From Inia geoffrensis (lineage: Eukaryota > Chordata > Mammalia > Artiodactyla > Iniidae): a stretch of 64,000 bases of DNA. A program made the translations under genes and the position numbers. Below are positions 14,424-22,430 of this stretch, piece after piece. The stretch lies in the NCBI GenBank assembly GCA_036417435.1, contig CM070912.1:26214055-26278054 (forward strand), given 5' to 3'. Position 1 is the first letter of the stretch. Each line of letters starts with the position of its first letter. Below the pieces are notes generated by a model. The model was not told the DNA's origin, ran no database searches, and was given only the letters and a program-made list of their open reading frames with translations.

Positions 14424-15103
14424 GAATGATATTATGCCAAGTGTTCCGCAAAGTTTGCTTCTTTTAAACAGAGCAGATTAGTGAAAAAACATAGCATCCT
14501 GCTAAGGACTTTCAAAGTTAAACCCCGAAGTGTTTTACGGGGGTTAGGGGCTTTAAAAGCTGAGCTAGATATAAACACTGTTAAACAAACGTGTGTCAAA
14601 ACAAATTTTAAAAAAACAAACAAGCAAAACGTAAGACGCAATTTTCCGTCAGTGGCAGCATTTGGCTAATAACCCAAATAGCCCAGGAACCTCTTTCCAA
14701 AGCTAGTCGAAGAAGCAGGAGGGAAGGGTAAAGGAACAGAATACAGTACCCAGGCCTGGGATGCTATAAGGGAACCAGTGGGGAGAAAGGGGGGACTATG
14801 GAACAGCGAATAGGTTCATTTTTCCATCCCCTCTCCCACTTTTATTACCCATCTAAGGGGCATGGACTCACTCTTGAGGACCTGAAGTGACCCTCTTCCC
14901 TCTGCTCCCACCCCACTCCGTTAGCTCTGTCCCAGACCCTTCAGCTCCGCTCCCCTAATCGCGGTCCTGGGCTTTGGTCCCAGACGCGCAGAAGGAAGCG
15001 TCCTGGGCTCTTACCCGGTCCTCGACGCGCCCAGCGTCTTGACTGCAGCTGCCGAAGCGGCGGCATCTCCGGGCAACCGCGTGTGAAGCAACGGTGCCGC
15101 CAT
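1..15103 (-). CDS. RRN3: RRN3 (TIF-IA), RNA polymerase I initiation factor; exons 1-10, 3' part off the left edge
   Basis: RRN3 bridges RNA polymerase I and the SL1 complex at rDNA promoters in the nucleolus and is the growth-regulated step of rRNA transcription. Ten exons on the minus strand have consensus or near-consensus splice sites and join in phase: 15015-15103, 13355-13460, 12135-12191, 7127-7216, 6883-7012, 6430-6489, 6015-6078, 4958-5027, 2359-2457 and 261-353. They total 858 nt, or 286 residues, of a protein of about 650 in other mammals. The start is [12 protein letters not shown]. Numbering places Ser44 (in NSPPRK), Ser170/Ser172 (in [10 protein letters not shown]) and Thr200 (in STPW) exactly where the published CDK2, CK2 and JNK sites of human TIF-IA lie, as I recall them. 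The known protein is a HEAT-repeat fold. No frameshift or stop was seen in these exons, so this is the functional gene and not a pseudogene. Confidence 0.96.
261..353 (-). CDS. RRN3: RRN3 coding exon 10
   Basis: 31 codons, from [13 protein letters not shown] to ALFNM, phase 0 at both ends. The acceptor reads TGTAG|GTG. The donor ATG|GTCAGC is weaker than the others, but read-through meets a stop within five codons, so splicing is required here. It encodes part of the acidic Ser/Thr-rich loop between HEAT repeats. Confidence 0.88.
354..1177. other. RRN3 intron 9, no feature recognised
   Basis: AT-rich intronic DNA. A C-rich stretch near 890-1150 might be an old L2-type fragment, but I could not place it. 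Confidence 0.4.
1178..1590 (+). mobile_element. CHR-type SINE, long form, in RRN3 intron 9
   Basis: It begins ggggacttccctggtggtcc, has the tRNA-derived B-box gggttcgatccctgg, then degenerate 'ccacaactagagag' repeats, and ends in an (AAAT)n tail. It lies in sense orientation to the window and antisense to RRN3. About 400 bp and diverged, so an older copy. Confidence 0.85.
1591..2358. other. RRN3 intron 9, unassigned sequence
   Basis: Pyrimidine-rich sequence resembling a decayed L2, then AT-rich DNA. The open frame of about 160 codons here has no recognisable domain and no gene context on the plus strand. Confidence 0.35.
2359..2457 (-). CDS. RRN3: RRN3 coding exon 9
   Basis: 33 codons ([14 protein letters not shown] to EKLLKLD), phase 0 at both ends. 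Acceptor TTTTAG|GAG, donor GAC|GTAAGT. A helical HEAT-repeat segment that closely matches the mammalian RRN3 sequence. Confidence 0.95.
2660..4450 (-). mobile_element. Old L1 (L1M-type) fragment, 3' end and ORF2 C-terminus
   Basis: The minus strand carries typical L1 3'-UTR sequence near 2660-3000. Next come ORF2 C-terminal peptides such as [11 protein letters not shown] and LPCWWECKM (3099-3425), then further ORF2 sequence to about 4440. Frameshifts and stops are frequent. It lies within RRN3 intron 8 in the same orientation as the gene. Confidence 0.85.
4958..5027 (-). CDS. RRN3: RRN3 coding exon 8 (contains Thr200)
   Basis: 70 nt completing S199 and encoding [20 protein letters not shown] to RTL. 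Acceptor AATAG|A, donor TTG|GTAAGA. T200 in STPW corresponds to the JNK2 site reported to block the RRN3-Pol I interaction under stress (family knowledge). Confidence 0.95.
5573..5780 (+). mobile_element. CHR SINE, young type
   Basis: Head gggcttccctggtggcgcag, body to 'gcgtaccgc', then an A17 tail. Flanked by a direct repeat AAAAAGCTGGAG(G/A)GGA, a target-site duplication (TSD) in RRN3 intron 7. Confidence 0.92.
6015..6078 (-). CDS. RRN3: RRN3 coding exon 7
   Basis: 64 nt encoding [21 protein letters not shown] and the first two bases of Ser199. Acceptor TTGTAG|AT, donor TC|GTGAGT. Confidence 0.95.
6430..6489 (-). CDS. RRN3: RRN3 coding exon 6 (CK2-site acidic segment)
   Basis: 60 nt encoding [20 protein letters not shown]. 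Ser170 and Ser172 lie in an acidic context, matching the CK2 sites described for human TIF-IA. Acceptor AAAAG|CC, donor ATA|GTAAGT. Confidence 0.95.
6883..7012 (-). CDS. RRN3: RRN3 coding exon 5
   Basis: 130 nt encoding [15 protein letters not shown] to MIASHFVP, with one base carried into exon 6. Acceptor CTCTAG|AGG, donor CTC|GTAAGT. Confidence 0.96.
7127..7216 (-). CDS. RRN3: RRN3 coding exon 4
   Basis: 30 codons ([15 protein letters not shown] to QLINILL), phase 0 at both ends. Acceptor TTAAG|GAT, donor TTG|GTAAGT. Confidence 0.96.
7317..7515 (+). mobile_element. CHR-2-like SINE with 'caaattcaataaagactt' tail
   Basis: Head gggactttcctggtggtcc and B-box gggttcgatccct. The 3' part 'aaaacagaagcaacattgtaac...aataaagactt' is shared with the copy at 53938-54100, so they belong to one subfamily. 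Lies in RRN3 intron 3. Confidence 0.85.
8151..8264 (+). mobile_element. Short CHR-type SINE with TSD
   Basis: About 110 bp, head ggggaattccctggtggtcc, ending in an A-rich tail. Flanked by AAAGCCCCTAATTTT (8136-8150) and AAAGGCCCTAATTTT (8265-8279), a 15-bp target duplication with one mismatch. Confidence 0.92.
8329..8433. repeat. Three-copy 35-bp tandem repeat
   Basis: Units begin at 8329 (gtgttgtacc), 8364 (gtgttgaacc) and 8399 (gggctggacc), spaced exactly 35 bp. All share the pattern ...acc...agcaacagactac. Copies 1 and 3 are the most alike. Not recognised as a known repeat family. Confidence 0.75.
8434..8575 (+). repeat. MIR SINE
   Basis: Contains the MIR core 'accatgtgccaggcgtggtgctc' region and the 'cccattttacagttgaggc' 3' half. 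Confidence 0.8.
8645..8970 (+). mobile_element. L1 3'-UTR fragment with A-tail
   Basis: 'gaatggacttgaggacatgg...gtgggaagcagccgcatagc...gattcactttgtta...ctccaatagg' plus A14. The same 3'-UTR occurs at 27006-27341, so the two copies belong to related cetartiodactyl L1s. 5'-truncated. Confidence 0.88.
9900..10095 (+). repeat. MIR SINE
   Basis: 'aactatgtgcaaggcatcattctaa...cccattttacagctgggg...ttgccctcagtcacaaagc' follows the MIR consensus from core to 3' end. Confidence 0.85.
10780..10914 (-). mobile_element. Short CHR-type SINE, minus strand
   Basis: Reads as the reverse complement, with poly-T first and ending 'ccactggaccgccagggtag'. Flanked by GAAGGAAAGG on both sides (near 10758 and 10915), a likely TSD. 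Confidence 0.88.
11115..11320 (+). repeat. MIR SINE
   Basis: 'ctgttctaaatgcttcttgtatattaactcattgaatcctc' and a later 'aaacagaggcaaagagg' match MIR in plus orientation. Confidence 0.8.
11597..12022 (+). mobile_element. MER20 (hAT DNA transposon remnant) split by a SINE
   Basis: MER20 left part 11597-11759 (tttctccacctcaggactac...gtaggatgtttagcagcatcc) and right part 11967-12022 ending 'ggttgagaacca'. The interruption is the CHR SINE at 11760-11960. Confidence 0.85.
11760..11960 (+). mobile_element. CHR SINE, young type, inside MER20
   Basis: Full body from gggcttccctggtggcgcag to 'ggcccaggtaccg' with a short A-tail. The insertion splits the MER20 around 'aaaaatgtctcca'. Confidence 0.92.
12135..12191 (-). 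CDS. RRN3: RRN3 coding exon 3
   Basis: 19 codons, [19 protein letters not shown], phase 0 at both ends. Acceptor GTTAAG|GGG, donor AAG|GTAATT. Confidence 0.95.
12661..13031 (+). mobile_element. Long CHR SINE with 14-bp TSD
   Basis: Head ggacttccctggtggcgcag, 'gccacaactactgagcc' body and (AAAT)n tail. Exact TSD AAGAAATAAAATGC at 12647-12660 and 13032-13045. Confidence 0.95.
13355..13460 (-). CDS. RRN3: RRN3 coding exon 2 (contains Ser44)
   Basis: 106 nt completing Gly30 and encoding [20 protein letters not shown] to EVLLKYRK. Acceptor TCTATAG|G, donor AAG|GTAAGA. Ser44 within NSPPRK matches the reported CDK2 site. Confidence 0.96.
13540..14110 (-). repeat. L2-like old LINE fragment
   Basis: Pyrimidine-rich 'ctggcctccctccttccac...cctacctctctgacctcatctc...tgaaggtctgttgagaccaggga' resembles an L2 3' half read antisense. 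Decayed. Lies within RRN3 intron 1. Confidence 0.55.
14158..14374 (+). mobile_element. CHR SINE, young type, long A-tail
   Basis: Near-consensus body gggcttccctggtggcgcag to 'gcccgcgtaccgc' with a tail of about 26 A. The uninterrupted tail and intact CpGs suggest a recent insertion. Confidence 0.95.
14375..14419. repeat. (TA)n microsatellite growing from a SINE tail
   Basis: About 22 uninterrupted TA units directly after the A-tail of the preceding SINE. Confidence 0.95.
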
Positions 15104-15430
15104 CTGACCACACGCGCGACGACTACAGCTTACGCCGGAAGTCGTACTCCTTCTAGGACCGCCTCCATCCCGGAAAACGAGTATGCGAGCGACGGCCTTC
15201 AGCCAATCAGGAACCCCACGTTGGGAGAGCTGAGTGACCTTGGCGGGCTAGAGTGCCGCCAAGGCGGTCTCTTCGGCCCCCTGCATCAGGCCCCTCCTTC
15301 CGCTTGGAGGACTTTCTCCGCCCAGCGAGGTGCGGCGATGAGGCCACCTCCAGTATTAAGACTGGAGACGTTTGTAGGATGATTCGGTCCAGCCCTGAGG
15401 CTCCGGGACAAAGGGCGAGGACACCGGGAG
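14900..15430 (-). promoter_or_regulatory. RRN3 CpG-rich TATA-less promoter region
   Basis: GC- and CpG-rich DNA around the RRN3 start codon, unlike the AT-rich surroundings. An ETS/GABPA-type element ccggaagt lies at 15135-15142, about 32 bp upstream of the start codon, and a second cccggaaa lies near 15165. No TATA box seen. No divergent plus-strand gene could be supported. Confidence 0.75.
15015..15103 (-). CDS. RRN3: RRN3 coding exon 1 with start codon
   Basis: ATG at 15103-15101 in context AGATGGCGG. Encodes [17 protein letters not shown] to GASRT plus two bases. Donor CGG|GTAAGA. Ala-rich N-terminus as in other mammals. Confidence 0.95.
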
Positions 15431-15534
15431 GTGCTAAGCGATGGCTGGGTATGTCGAGTATTAACTTTTTGGAGTCAAAGCCGTCCTCAGTCAAACTGAA
15501 GAACCCGAAGCCCTGTGATTAATCCAAACCCGCA

Positions 15535-15612
15535 GAGAGATAGGTGGGTCGGGGTTTGAACAAGTCGGCTTGACCCAGGAACCCGATTCTCCGTCCCCAC
15601 TGCGCTATCCTC
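15535..15612. repeat. MIR-like fragment
   Basis: 'ggggtttgaac...accc...gattctccgtccccactgcgctatcc' resembles the MIR segment 'ggatttgaaccc...ccactatgctat'. Confidence 0.55.
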
Positions 15613-15615
15613 ACA

Positions 15616-15643
15616 GATTAGCTTGGGTAAGCTAATCTTACCC
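15616..15643. other. Two overlapping perfect inverted repeats
   Basis: GATTAGCTT-GGGT-AAGCTAATC (15616-15637) and GGGTAAG-CTAAT-CTTACCC (15625-15643). The two hairpins share bases and cannot form together. Function unknown. Confidence 0.7.
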
Positions 15644-16319
15644 TCCCGGAAGCAGGTTTGACGAAGAGTTACCCAGAAATCTCAGAGCTGTGATGATGCT
15701 GGGATGAGAAATCAGAGAGAGAAGACAGTTTCCAAAAGGCATTAGCCCTTAAACTTAAAATTTTAAAGGAGGTACCGAGTCGGTCGACCAGCAAAGCAGG
15801 GAAGTGTCTTCCAAGCATAGGGAACAACAGGTGCCAAAGCAGGGTGGGTGGTAAGGAGGCAGAGGGAAAAAGGGAGTGTCCCTCCCCTCAGTTTCTAAGA
15901 AGGGAAAATGTTGCAACCTTTGGAAGCTGTATAGAACTATATAAAAAGGACGTAAACCAGCTACAGCAACTTGTTGAATATAAAGCACTGTTCTGTTTTT
16001 GCAACAGTGTAACTGTCCTTCTGCTGTCTCCATATGGTCTCACCATTTCTTCGCTCACTGCTTTAGAGTTCCTGCGGAATGCTGGGCAGAAATCATTCAT
16101 GTCCCCAAAACAGAGGAAATTACGCCCTAGCTCACAAAGATGTTCAAGACAGCTGTTTAAGTGGGAATCTTTACCCCTCCACCGCCAGAGCTTAAAAAAC
16201 AAAACAAAACAAAACAATTCCTTGCACTCTCAGCCAGTAGAAGTTTAACTCTGTACTGTCAAGCAATTTGACAATTACTTTATTCTTTCATTTTTAGAAA
16301 GTCTGATATGTAAAAAAGA
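15644..16319. other. Intergenic, no feature recognised
   Basis: Mixed-composition DNA with open frames of about 100-130 codons on both strands but no recognisable protein, splice structure or repeat. Confidence 0.4.
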
Positions 16320-16989
16320 ATATATATTAATGTAAGTTATCAAACATAGTAAAGTGAACACCTGTGAATGTACACCCAACTTATGAAACAACCTGTATTA
16401 TTGATTCTTCCTGTGTGCTCCTTCCATATCTCACTTTCTCCCTGCTTCCTCTCAAGGTAATCACTATCCTGATTTTTTAAAAATCATTTCAACTTTTCTT
16501 TATGCAATTACCATATATATTCCCAGACAATATACTGTTTATTTTCACTTGTCTTTCAGTGATAAAATTACTTCCATGCTGTATTATGCTGCTGCTTCTT
16601 TTCAATCAACATTATGCTTCTAGAATCCATCCCTGTTGTATGTAATTGTGTTTTCCCTGCTTTGTAGTGTTCTATTATATGAACATACCATGATTTATAA
16701 ATCCATTTTCTTATCTCCAACATTTAGATTTTTTTCTTTCCGCACTCACTCCCACTGCTATGTACATTGCTCTGAATATTCTTATAATAGTCTCCTGATT
16801 AACATGTGCAAGAATTTTTCTAGGGTAGAGTTGCTGGCTTGGGGGGTATACAAGACACAGTCAAAGAGCTTTCTATGGGAGTTTGGGATTAGCAGATGCA
16901 AACTGGTATATATAGAATGGGTAAACAACAAGGTCTTACTTTATAGCACAGGGAACTGTATTCAGTATCCTCTGATAAAACATAATGGA

Positions 16990-17319
16990 GGGCTTCCCTG
17001 GTGGCGCAGTGGTTAAGAATCGTCCTGCCAATGCAGGGGACACAGGTTCAAGCCCTGGTCTGGGAAGATCCCACATGATGCGGAGCAGCTAAGTCCATGC
17101 ACCACAACTACTGAGCCTACGCTCTAGAGCCCCAGAGCCACAACTACTGAGCCCACTTACCTAGAGCTGGTGCTCTGCAACAAGAGAAGCCACCGCAATG
17201 AGAAGCCCGTGCACCACAACGAAGAGTAGCTCCCGCTCGCCACAACTAGAGAAAGCCCACGTGCAGCAACAAAGACCCAGTACAGCCAAAAATAAATAAA
17301 TTAAATAAATTTTAAAAAA
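16990..17319 (+). mobile_element. Long CHR SINE
   Basis: Head gggcttccctggtggcgcag, 'ccacaactactgagcc' body, 'agccaaaaataaataaa' tail. Short flanking repeat ATAATGGA on both sides. Confidence 0.92.
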
Positions 17320-17355
17320 TAATAATGGAAAAGAATATGAAAAAGAACGTATATA

Positions 17356-17575
17356 GGGACTTCCCTGGTGGTCCAGTGGGTAGGACTCGGCACTCCCAAT
17401 GCAGGGGGCTCAGGTTTGACTCCTGGTCGGGGAACTAGATCCTGCATGCACGCCGCACCCAAGAGTCCACATGCTGCAACTAAGAAGCCCGCATGCCGCA
17501 ACTAAAGATCCCACATGCCACAACTAAGACCTGGCACAGCCAAAATAAATAAATAATAAATAAATAAAGAAGTAT
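17356..17575 (+). mobile_element. CHR SINE, 'ggtccagtgg' subfamily
   Basis: Head gggacttccctggtggtcc, 'ggactcggcactcccaatgcag', ending in an (AAAT)n tail. Confidence 0.9.
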
Positions 17576-17606
17576 TTTTTTAAATACTCTTTAAAAAAAG
17601 AATGTA

Positions 17607-17627
17607 TATATATATATATATATATAT
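17607..17627. repeat. (TA)n microsatellite
   Basis: About ten uninterrupted TA units within the L1 fragment. Confidence 0.85.
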
Positions 17628-17790
17628 GTATCAATATAACTGAGTCACTTTGCTGTACAGCAGTAACACAAAGTTGTAAATCAAGTATACTTCAGTAAAA
17701 AATAAAAGGAAAAAAGAGCTTTCCAAAGTGGTTGTGCCACTACACACTGCCAGCAATACCTTGTCCTTAAGCTTGAGCACAATTCCTTCC

Positions 17791-18709
17791 TTATTCTCAC
17801 AAAGCACAGTTAAGACAAGACTTCTAAGTTAAAATGTTTTTTCAGTGAAACCTGAGCGCAATGCAAGAAAAATCCTAAAACTCGATAGTATAATCTACTA
17901 TTGGAGTTCCTTGGTCATGTTTCTTCATTGGGGATCCTCTACTCACTCTGTTCCATGGGCCAACTCAGCTGGCCAGGGAAAAGCCTCCTTTATCCAATCT
18001 TGCCTTTCCCAGACTCTGATCTCTTTTTGTCTCCAACTCTAATAAAAAAAAAATAATAAGAATAAAGACCTCTCCTTCTCCAACAACAACAAGCAAATAA
18101 GAATTAACATGCTCCTGAAAAGATGCAGCCTTGCTCACAAAGAAGTCATCCCTTTACATTAGTGTGCATTACAGTTGTTCATAATTATTCTGAGCTTCTT
18201 CACTCCAGAATGAAATTTTACTTTCATATACCCAGAAGACCCATTCAACTGTTTTTCAAAAGAGCAGTCTTCCCTTAGTGATGAATTTTACCGTCATTCC
18301 TAGAGTAGTTCTCTTGGTTAAAGCCTCTTGACTTGAAAGTAACAGAAACTTTCTCAAGCTAGTTTAAGCAAGAAAGGAGAATTTGTTCTAAGGATACAGG
18401 ATATCTTAAAGCACTGGAAAATAATTTTTCCCTGGCCAAATTTGAGTCAGGCGCCCTCCTCTAACCCAATCCTGAGAGGTGAGGTCATATTGTACCTTTG
18501 CTGTAGATGAAAATGTCACTATTAATGCTCCAGAAATGTTTTTCAAATCACTATATGGCAGGGATGATTCAAATGAACAATTTCTAAATAGCAAAGCCAA
18601 TAATAGATATCCCATTTGTCCCTTTTCCCTTTCCAAAAACAGTCAACAATTATTTTATGTCACTTATCTTTACAAAAACACCATTCCTTAATGCAAGATC
18701 TCAACTATA
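17791..18709. other. Intergenic, no feature recognised
   Basis: AT-rich unique-looking DNA. Open frames under 80 codons, no domain seen. Confidence 0.4.
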
Positions 18710-18720
18710 TATCTTTAGTA

Positions 18721-19055
18721 TTTATTTTATTTATTTTGGCTGCATCGGGTCTTGGTTGCCGCACGCAGGATCTTCATTGAGGCATGAGAGATCTTTTGAT
18801 GCAGCGTGTGGGCTTCTCTGTAGTAGTGCCATGTGGGGTTTCTCTTCTCTAGTTGTGGCACGGGCTCCAGGGCACATGGGCTCTGTAGTTTGCAGCAAGC
18901 GGGCTCTCTAGTTAAGGCACGTGAGCTCAGTAGTTGTGGCGCATGGGCTTAGTTGCCCTGCAGCATGTGGGATCTTAGTTCCCTGACCAGGGATCAAACC
19001 TGCATCCCTTGCATTGTAAGGCGGATTCTTTGCCACTGGACCACCAGGGAAGTCC
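18721..19055 (-). mobile_element. Long CHR SINE, minus strand
   Basis: Begins 'attttatttattttggctgcatcggg' (reverse tail) and ends 'ccactggaccaccagggaagtccc'. Flanking TATCTTTA(G/A)TA at 18710-18720 and 19061-19071. Confidence 0.92.
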
Positions 19056-19289
19056 CTGTGTATCTTTAATACATATAGTTAATGTATATTAATTAATAAT
19101 GTATATATGTTTACTAATTAAAGTATATTTACACACAGTAGATGTAATTATATATAATAAAAATACATATAAATTGTATTGCTATCTAATTATAATAGAT
19201 AATTATATACAATATAATGTATTTAATACATTATTAAATAATAGTATAAATATATCCCAAGACCATTAATTTCCCAGAGAAGTATAAAG

Positions 19290-19506
19290 CAGAGTTTCTC
19301 AACCTTGGCACTATTGATATTTCGGTCCAGATAATGCTTTATGAGGGGAGGAGACTGTCCTGCTCATTGTAGGATGTTTAGCAGTATCTTTGGTCTCCAC
19401 CCACTAGGTGATAGTAGCATTCCCCTCCTCCCCATTTTGAAAAGCAAAAGTCTCCAGACATGTCAAATGCCCCGAGAGACAATATTGCCAAAATTAAGAA
19501 CCACTG
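19290..19506 (+). mobile_element. MER20
   Basis: 'gagtttctcaaccttggcactattgatattt...gtaggatgtttagcag...ttaagaaccactgg' covers nearly the whole ~218-bp consensus. Confidence 0.88.
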
Positions 19507-19989
19507 GTATAAAGCAGGGCCTTAGTGAACTTTTAGTCCAGTTGAAGACAAAAAATATATAAGAAACAACTAGAGAAAAAAAGGTAAAACAGTATACAAA
19601 ATTATATTGTAAACAGTCATAAAATTTTCATTTTTGCCTTTAATATTCTTGGAGGATATTAAAAAATATTACCATTTTATTCTGTTGGGAAATGGTGGTA
19701 ATGCGCAAGAGCCTCATGCTATTTAACGCCTAGTTGGAAGGTTTTTCAGAGTTTTACCAGAAGGATGCTACAGAGAAAAGTACCTTAATTTCTTCCCTAA
19801 ATTCCTTAGAAGACAACTGCATCTGACTTAAGTTATGAACCAATAACATATTTTCTATTGTTTTATTGGCATAATTTCAGAATTTTGTTTTATCTGTCTT
19901 TCTAATTGATCTTTGGTTGGAAGGAACTACCAAACCTCAACTTTATCTTTTCCAACAGACTTTCTGTCTAATAGTAGTTAATATCTATA

Positions 19990-20120
19990 TTCATCTATTC
20001 AACAAATATTTATTGAACACCTAGGTACCAGGCCCTGTGCTAGACACTGGAAGTCTGTGGTCAGCTAACAACAACAACAGCAGTAATGGTCCTTGCCTCA
20101 TGGAGTTTGCCAACTAGCGA
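19990..20120 (+). repeat. MIR/L2-like fragment
   Basis: 'caacaaatatttattgaacacctaggtaccaggccctgtgctagacactgg' followed by 'tcatggagtttgcc', a widespread old mammalian repeat motif. Confidence 0.65.
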
Positions 20121-20299
20121 GAGAAACAGACATTGATCAAATGTATCATTGATCACACTTACAAACCTATTAATTCCTTTACAGGAGAATACATAGTGCT
20201 GTGGGGTTCTATAATGTGCATAATTTATATCTTTAGGGAGTTCTGGGAAGTTTCCTTGCGAAAGTGATTATTGAGTTGAAATTTAAAAAGCACTAAGGG

Positions 20300-20411
20300 G
20301 GTATTCCCTGATGGTCCAGTGGTTAAGACTTTACGCTTCCACTGCAGGGACCACGGGTTCAGTCCCCTGTTGGGGAACTAAGATCTTGCATGTGGCATGG
20401 CCAAAAAAAAA
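20300..20411 (+). mobile_element. Short CHR-type SINE
   Basis: 'tattccctgatggtccagtggttaagac...ggggaactaagatcttgcatg...gccaaaaaaaaaaaa'. Flanked by CACTAAGGG on both sides. Confidence 0.9.
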
Positions 20412-20847
20412 AAATCACTAAGGGTGAAGGGGTCAGGAGACTGTGAGGGGACAGTGCTTTGAAGGCAGGAAGAAAAGTGTGTGCAAGACCCCATGGCAAG
20501 AGTAGAAAATGGGATATCATTTAGGATTTCAGTCAGTTCAGGGTTGAGGTAACAGTCATTTGGAGGAGGGTGGTGGTGGGTGAGAAGAAGAGAATCCACT
20601 GAGAAAACAGCCAAAATTGGAATCCTGAAATAAATGAATAATTGTCCAGGGATCCTTTTGTAATGCAAATACTCATTCCTTTTCCTTCTTTATATTCAAA
20701 TTATATTAGCCTTTTGCAAAGCAAGACACAAAGTACAGAAATCTAAGCTAAGTGGATGTTAAATTTCAGAAGAAGTAATATATTATTTAACAGCAAATCA
20801 CCATGATATAATCTGATAATGGTACTGGAAAATTTTCTCCATACTAA

Positions 20848-21519
20848 TGTTACTGAACTCAGGTTCACCTGATCATTGTTCAGGAATCCAATACCGAGAG
20901 GCAAGTGTTGGGTGAAAAGGAAAGATGGCTTTATTGAGGAAGCCAGCAATCCTGGGGAGAAGGTGGAGTCATGTCCCAAAGAACCAAATCCCTACTCCCC
21001 AGGTTTTGCTTGGTGATTACATAGGGAAAAGAGGAAAGGGCTACATTCTGGGGAGGGGGCAATCTTCTATTTTCAGAGATGATTGTCTTGATCACACAAA
21101 AGTAGCCATCATGTCTCACTTGTGGTTGGAACATTATCTGAGCCATAAATCTTTGGTCAGCTAGGCCTTCTGGTTCCAACTGGCCTAGGGTCTATGTGCT
21201 TGTGGGCAGTATACAGTTAACTTCTTCTACCTTGTGGGGGTTCCAGTATCTGCAAAACCGCTCAAAGGATATGGCTCAGGATATTATCTATAGTCCTTGA
21301 GGAGGTACTAAATGTCCTTGACTTTGTTTAATAGCAAAACTATTATTTTGTCTTGCTTGCCTATTTTCCTCTGCATTTCTCAGATTAAATTTATTCTTTG
21401 GAACTGGGGGAAGGCCTAGGAGGCTAAAGTTTTTCTACAAACATGAGGCAGGTGGAGGATGGAGGTTGTGGGGGGGTCATCTGTCCCGAGAAGGTTCCAC
21501 AAGGTCCTGCTCAGTTACA
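20848..21519 (-). mobile_element. Solo ERV1-like LTR with 4-bp target duplication
   Basis: On the minus strand the element begins TGTAACTGAGCAGG and ends CAGTAACA (TG...CA termini), about 672 bp, with an AATAAA just before 'gccatctttcc' in the 3' part. CTAA flanks it directly on both sides (20844-20847 and 21520-21523). A 4-bp duplication is typical of ERV class I. No internal retroviral sequence is adjacent, so it is a solo LTR. Family name not recognised. Confidence 0.8.
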
Positions 21520-22239
21520 CTAAATCATTTAACTAAAAATTTACTTATATAACAGAGGATAAAGAAAGCCTTAGAACTATATTTTGCTGTATGATCCATT
21601 CCCTGTTTATTAAAATAGTGTGGTAAATACATACTGTGTGATATAAAAGCACATTGAGGAGAAAGAGTGGCACCTCAGAAAGAGCATCAGGCTCTAGAGC
21701 TGTACACCTTGACCTAGCTCACAGGGTTAAACTTTCAGCTCACTCTTTTCAGAAACAAGAACTAGAAAAGTACCCTTTCTCAGGCTGATCAAACCAGATT
21801 ACTGCAGAAATAATGAGTTAATCTCCTAATTACAGCCCCTTTCGACTTTTCCAAAAGTTCTGCATCACTTTGTTAATCATAAGTAATGACCCTTGTGCCA
21901 TTTTGCCTAGCAGAGTCAAACTATGAGAGATCTTAACATGGTGGGGAATTCACATTAGTTTTGCAGACTGTAATATTGGAAGCCTTATACTACATACAGT
22001 CTATAATTATACTCTAATATAATTTATGGTATTTGGCACTTGTCAAAATGCAGTTTTCTTTCCTTATTTTTGTGCAGGTGACTAAAAGGCATATAATCTT
22101 CCATGCTTATTCAATTTAATGAAGTATATTAACTCAGAGAACATGGGGGATGGGTAAATAATCACATTAACAATATTAATTTTAAAATTAAAAAAAATGT
22201 TTCATGGGTTTTACTGATGGAGTTTCACCCTTTAGAGCT

Positions 22240-22430
22240 GAGTCACAAAGAATAGGAATCAAACCCCAGATTTGTCGTTTACTCTATTACTTTGGGCAAC
22301 TGCCTGAATGTTCTCAGAACTTCAGTTACCTTATCTATAAAATGGGGATAACAATTTTTTTCAGTTATTTTAGGGCTATTGTAAGGATTAGATTAGAGCG
22401 TGTAAAGCACAAACCAAAGAGTATGGCACA
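22240..22430 (-). repeat. MIR SINE
   Basis: 'ctttgggcaactgcctgaatgttctcagaacttcagttac...aaaatggggataac...attgtaaggattagat' matches a MIR copy; orientation less certain. Confidence 0.7.

Larger units (their letters stand above)
16874..17712 (+). mobile_element. 5'-truncated L1 3' end with TSD, holding two SINEs
   Basis: L1 3'-end sequence (16874-16989, 17577-17712, ending 'caagtatacttcagtaaaaaataaaagg'). Exact flanking repeat AAAGAGCTTTC at 16863-16873 and 17713-17723. SINEs sit inside at 16990-17319 and 17356-17575. Confidence 0.85.
16320..17790 (-). mobile_element. Old L1 fragment (minus), split by a younger L1 insertion
   Basis: L1M-type 3' region in reverse (16320-16862: 'ccatgatttataaatccatt', 'ctcctgattaacatgtgcaag'), resuming at about 17713 with 'ccaaagtggttgtgcca'. 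The break is the younger L1 at 16874-17712. Confidence 0.7.

Noticed and set aside
15083..15522. Divergent plus-strand gene at the RRN3 CpG-rich promoter
   Set aside because: Open frames exist, but no donor in a sensible frame or recognisable peptide supports a second gene.
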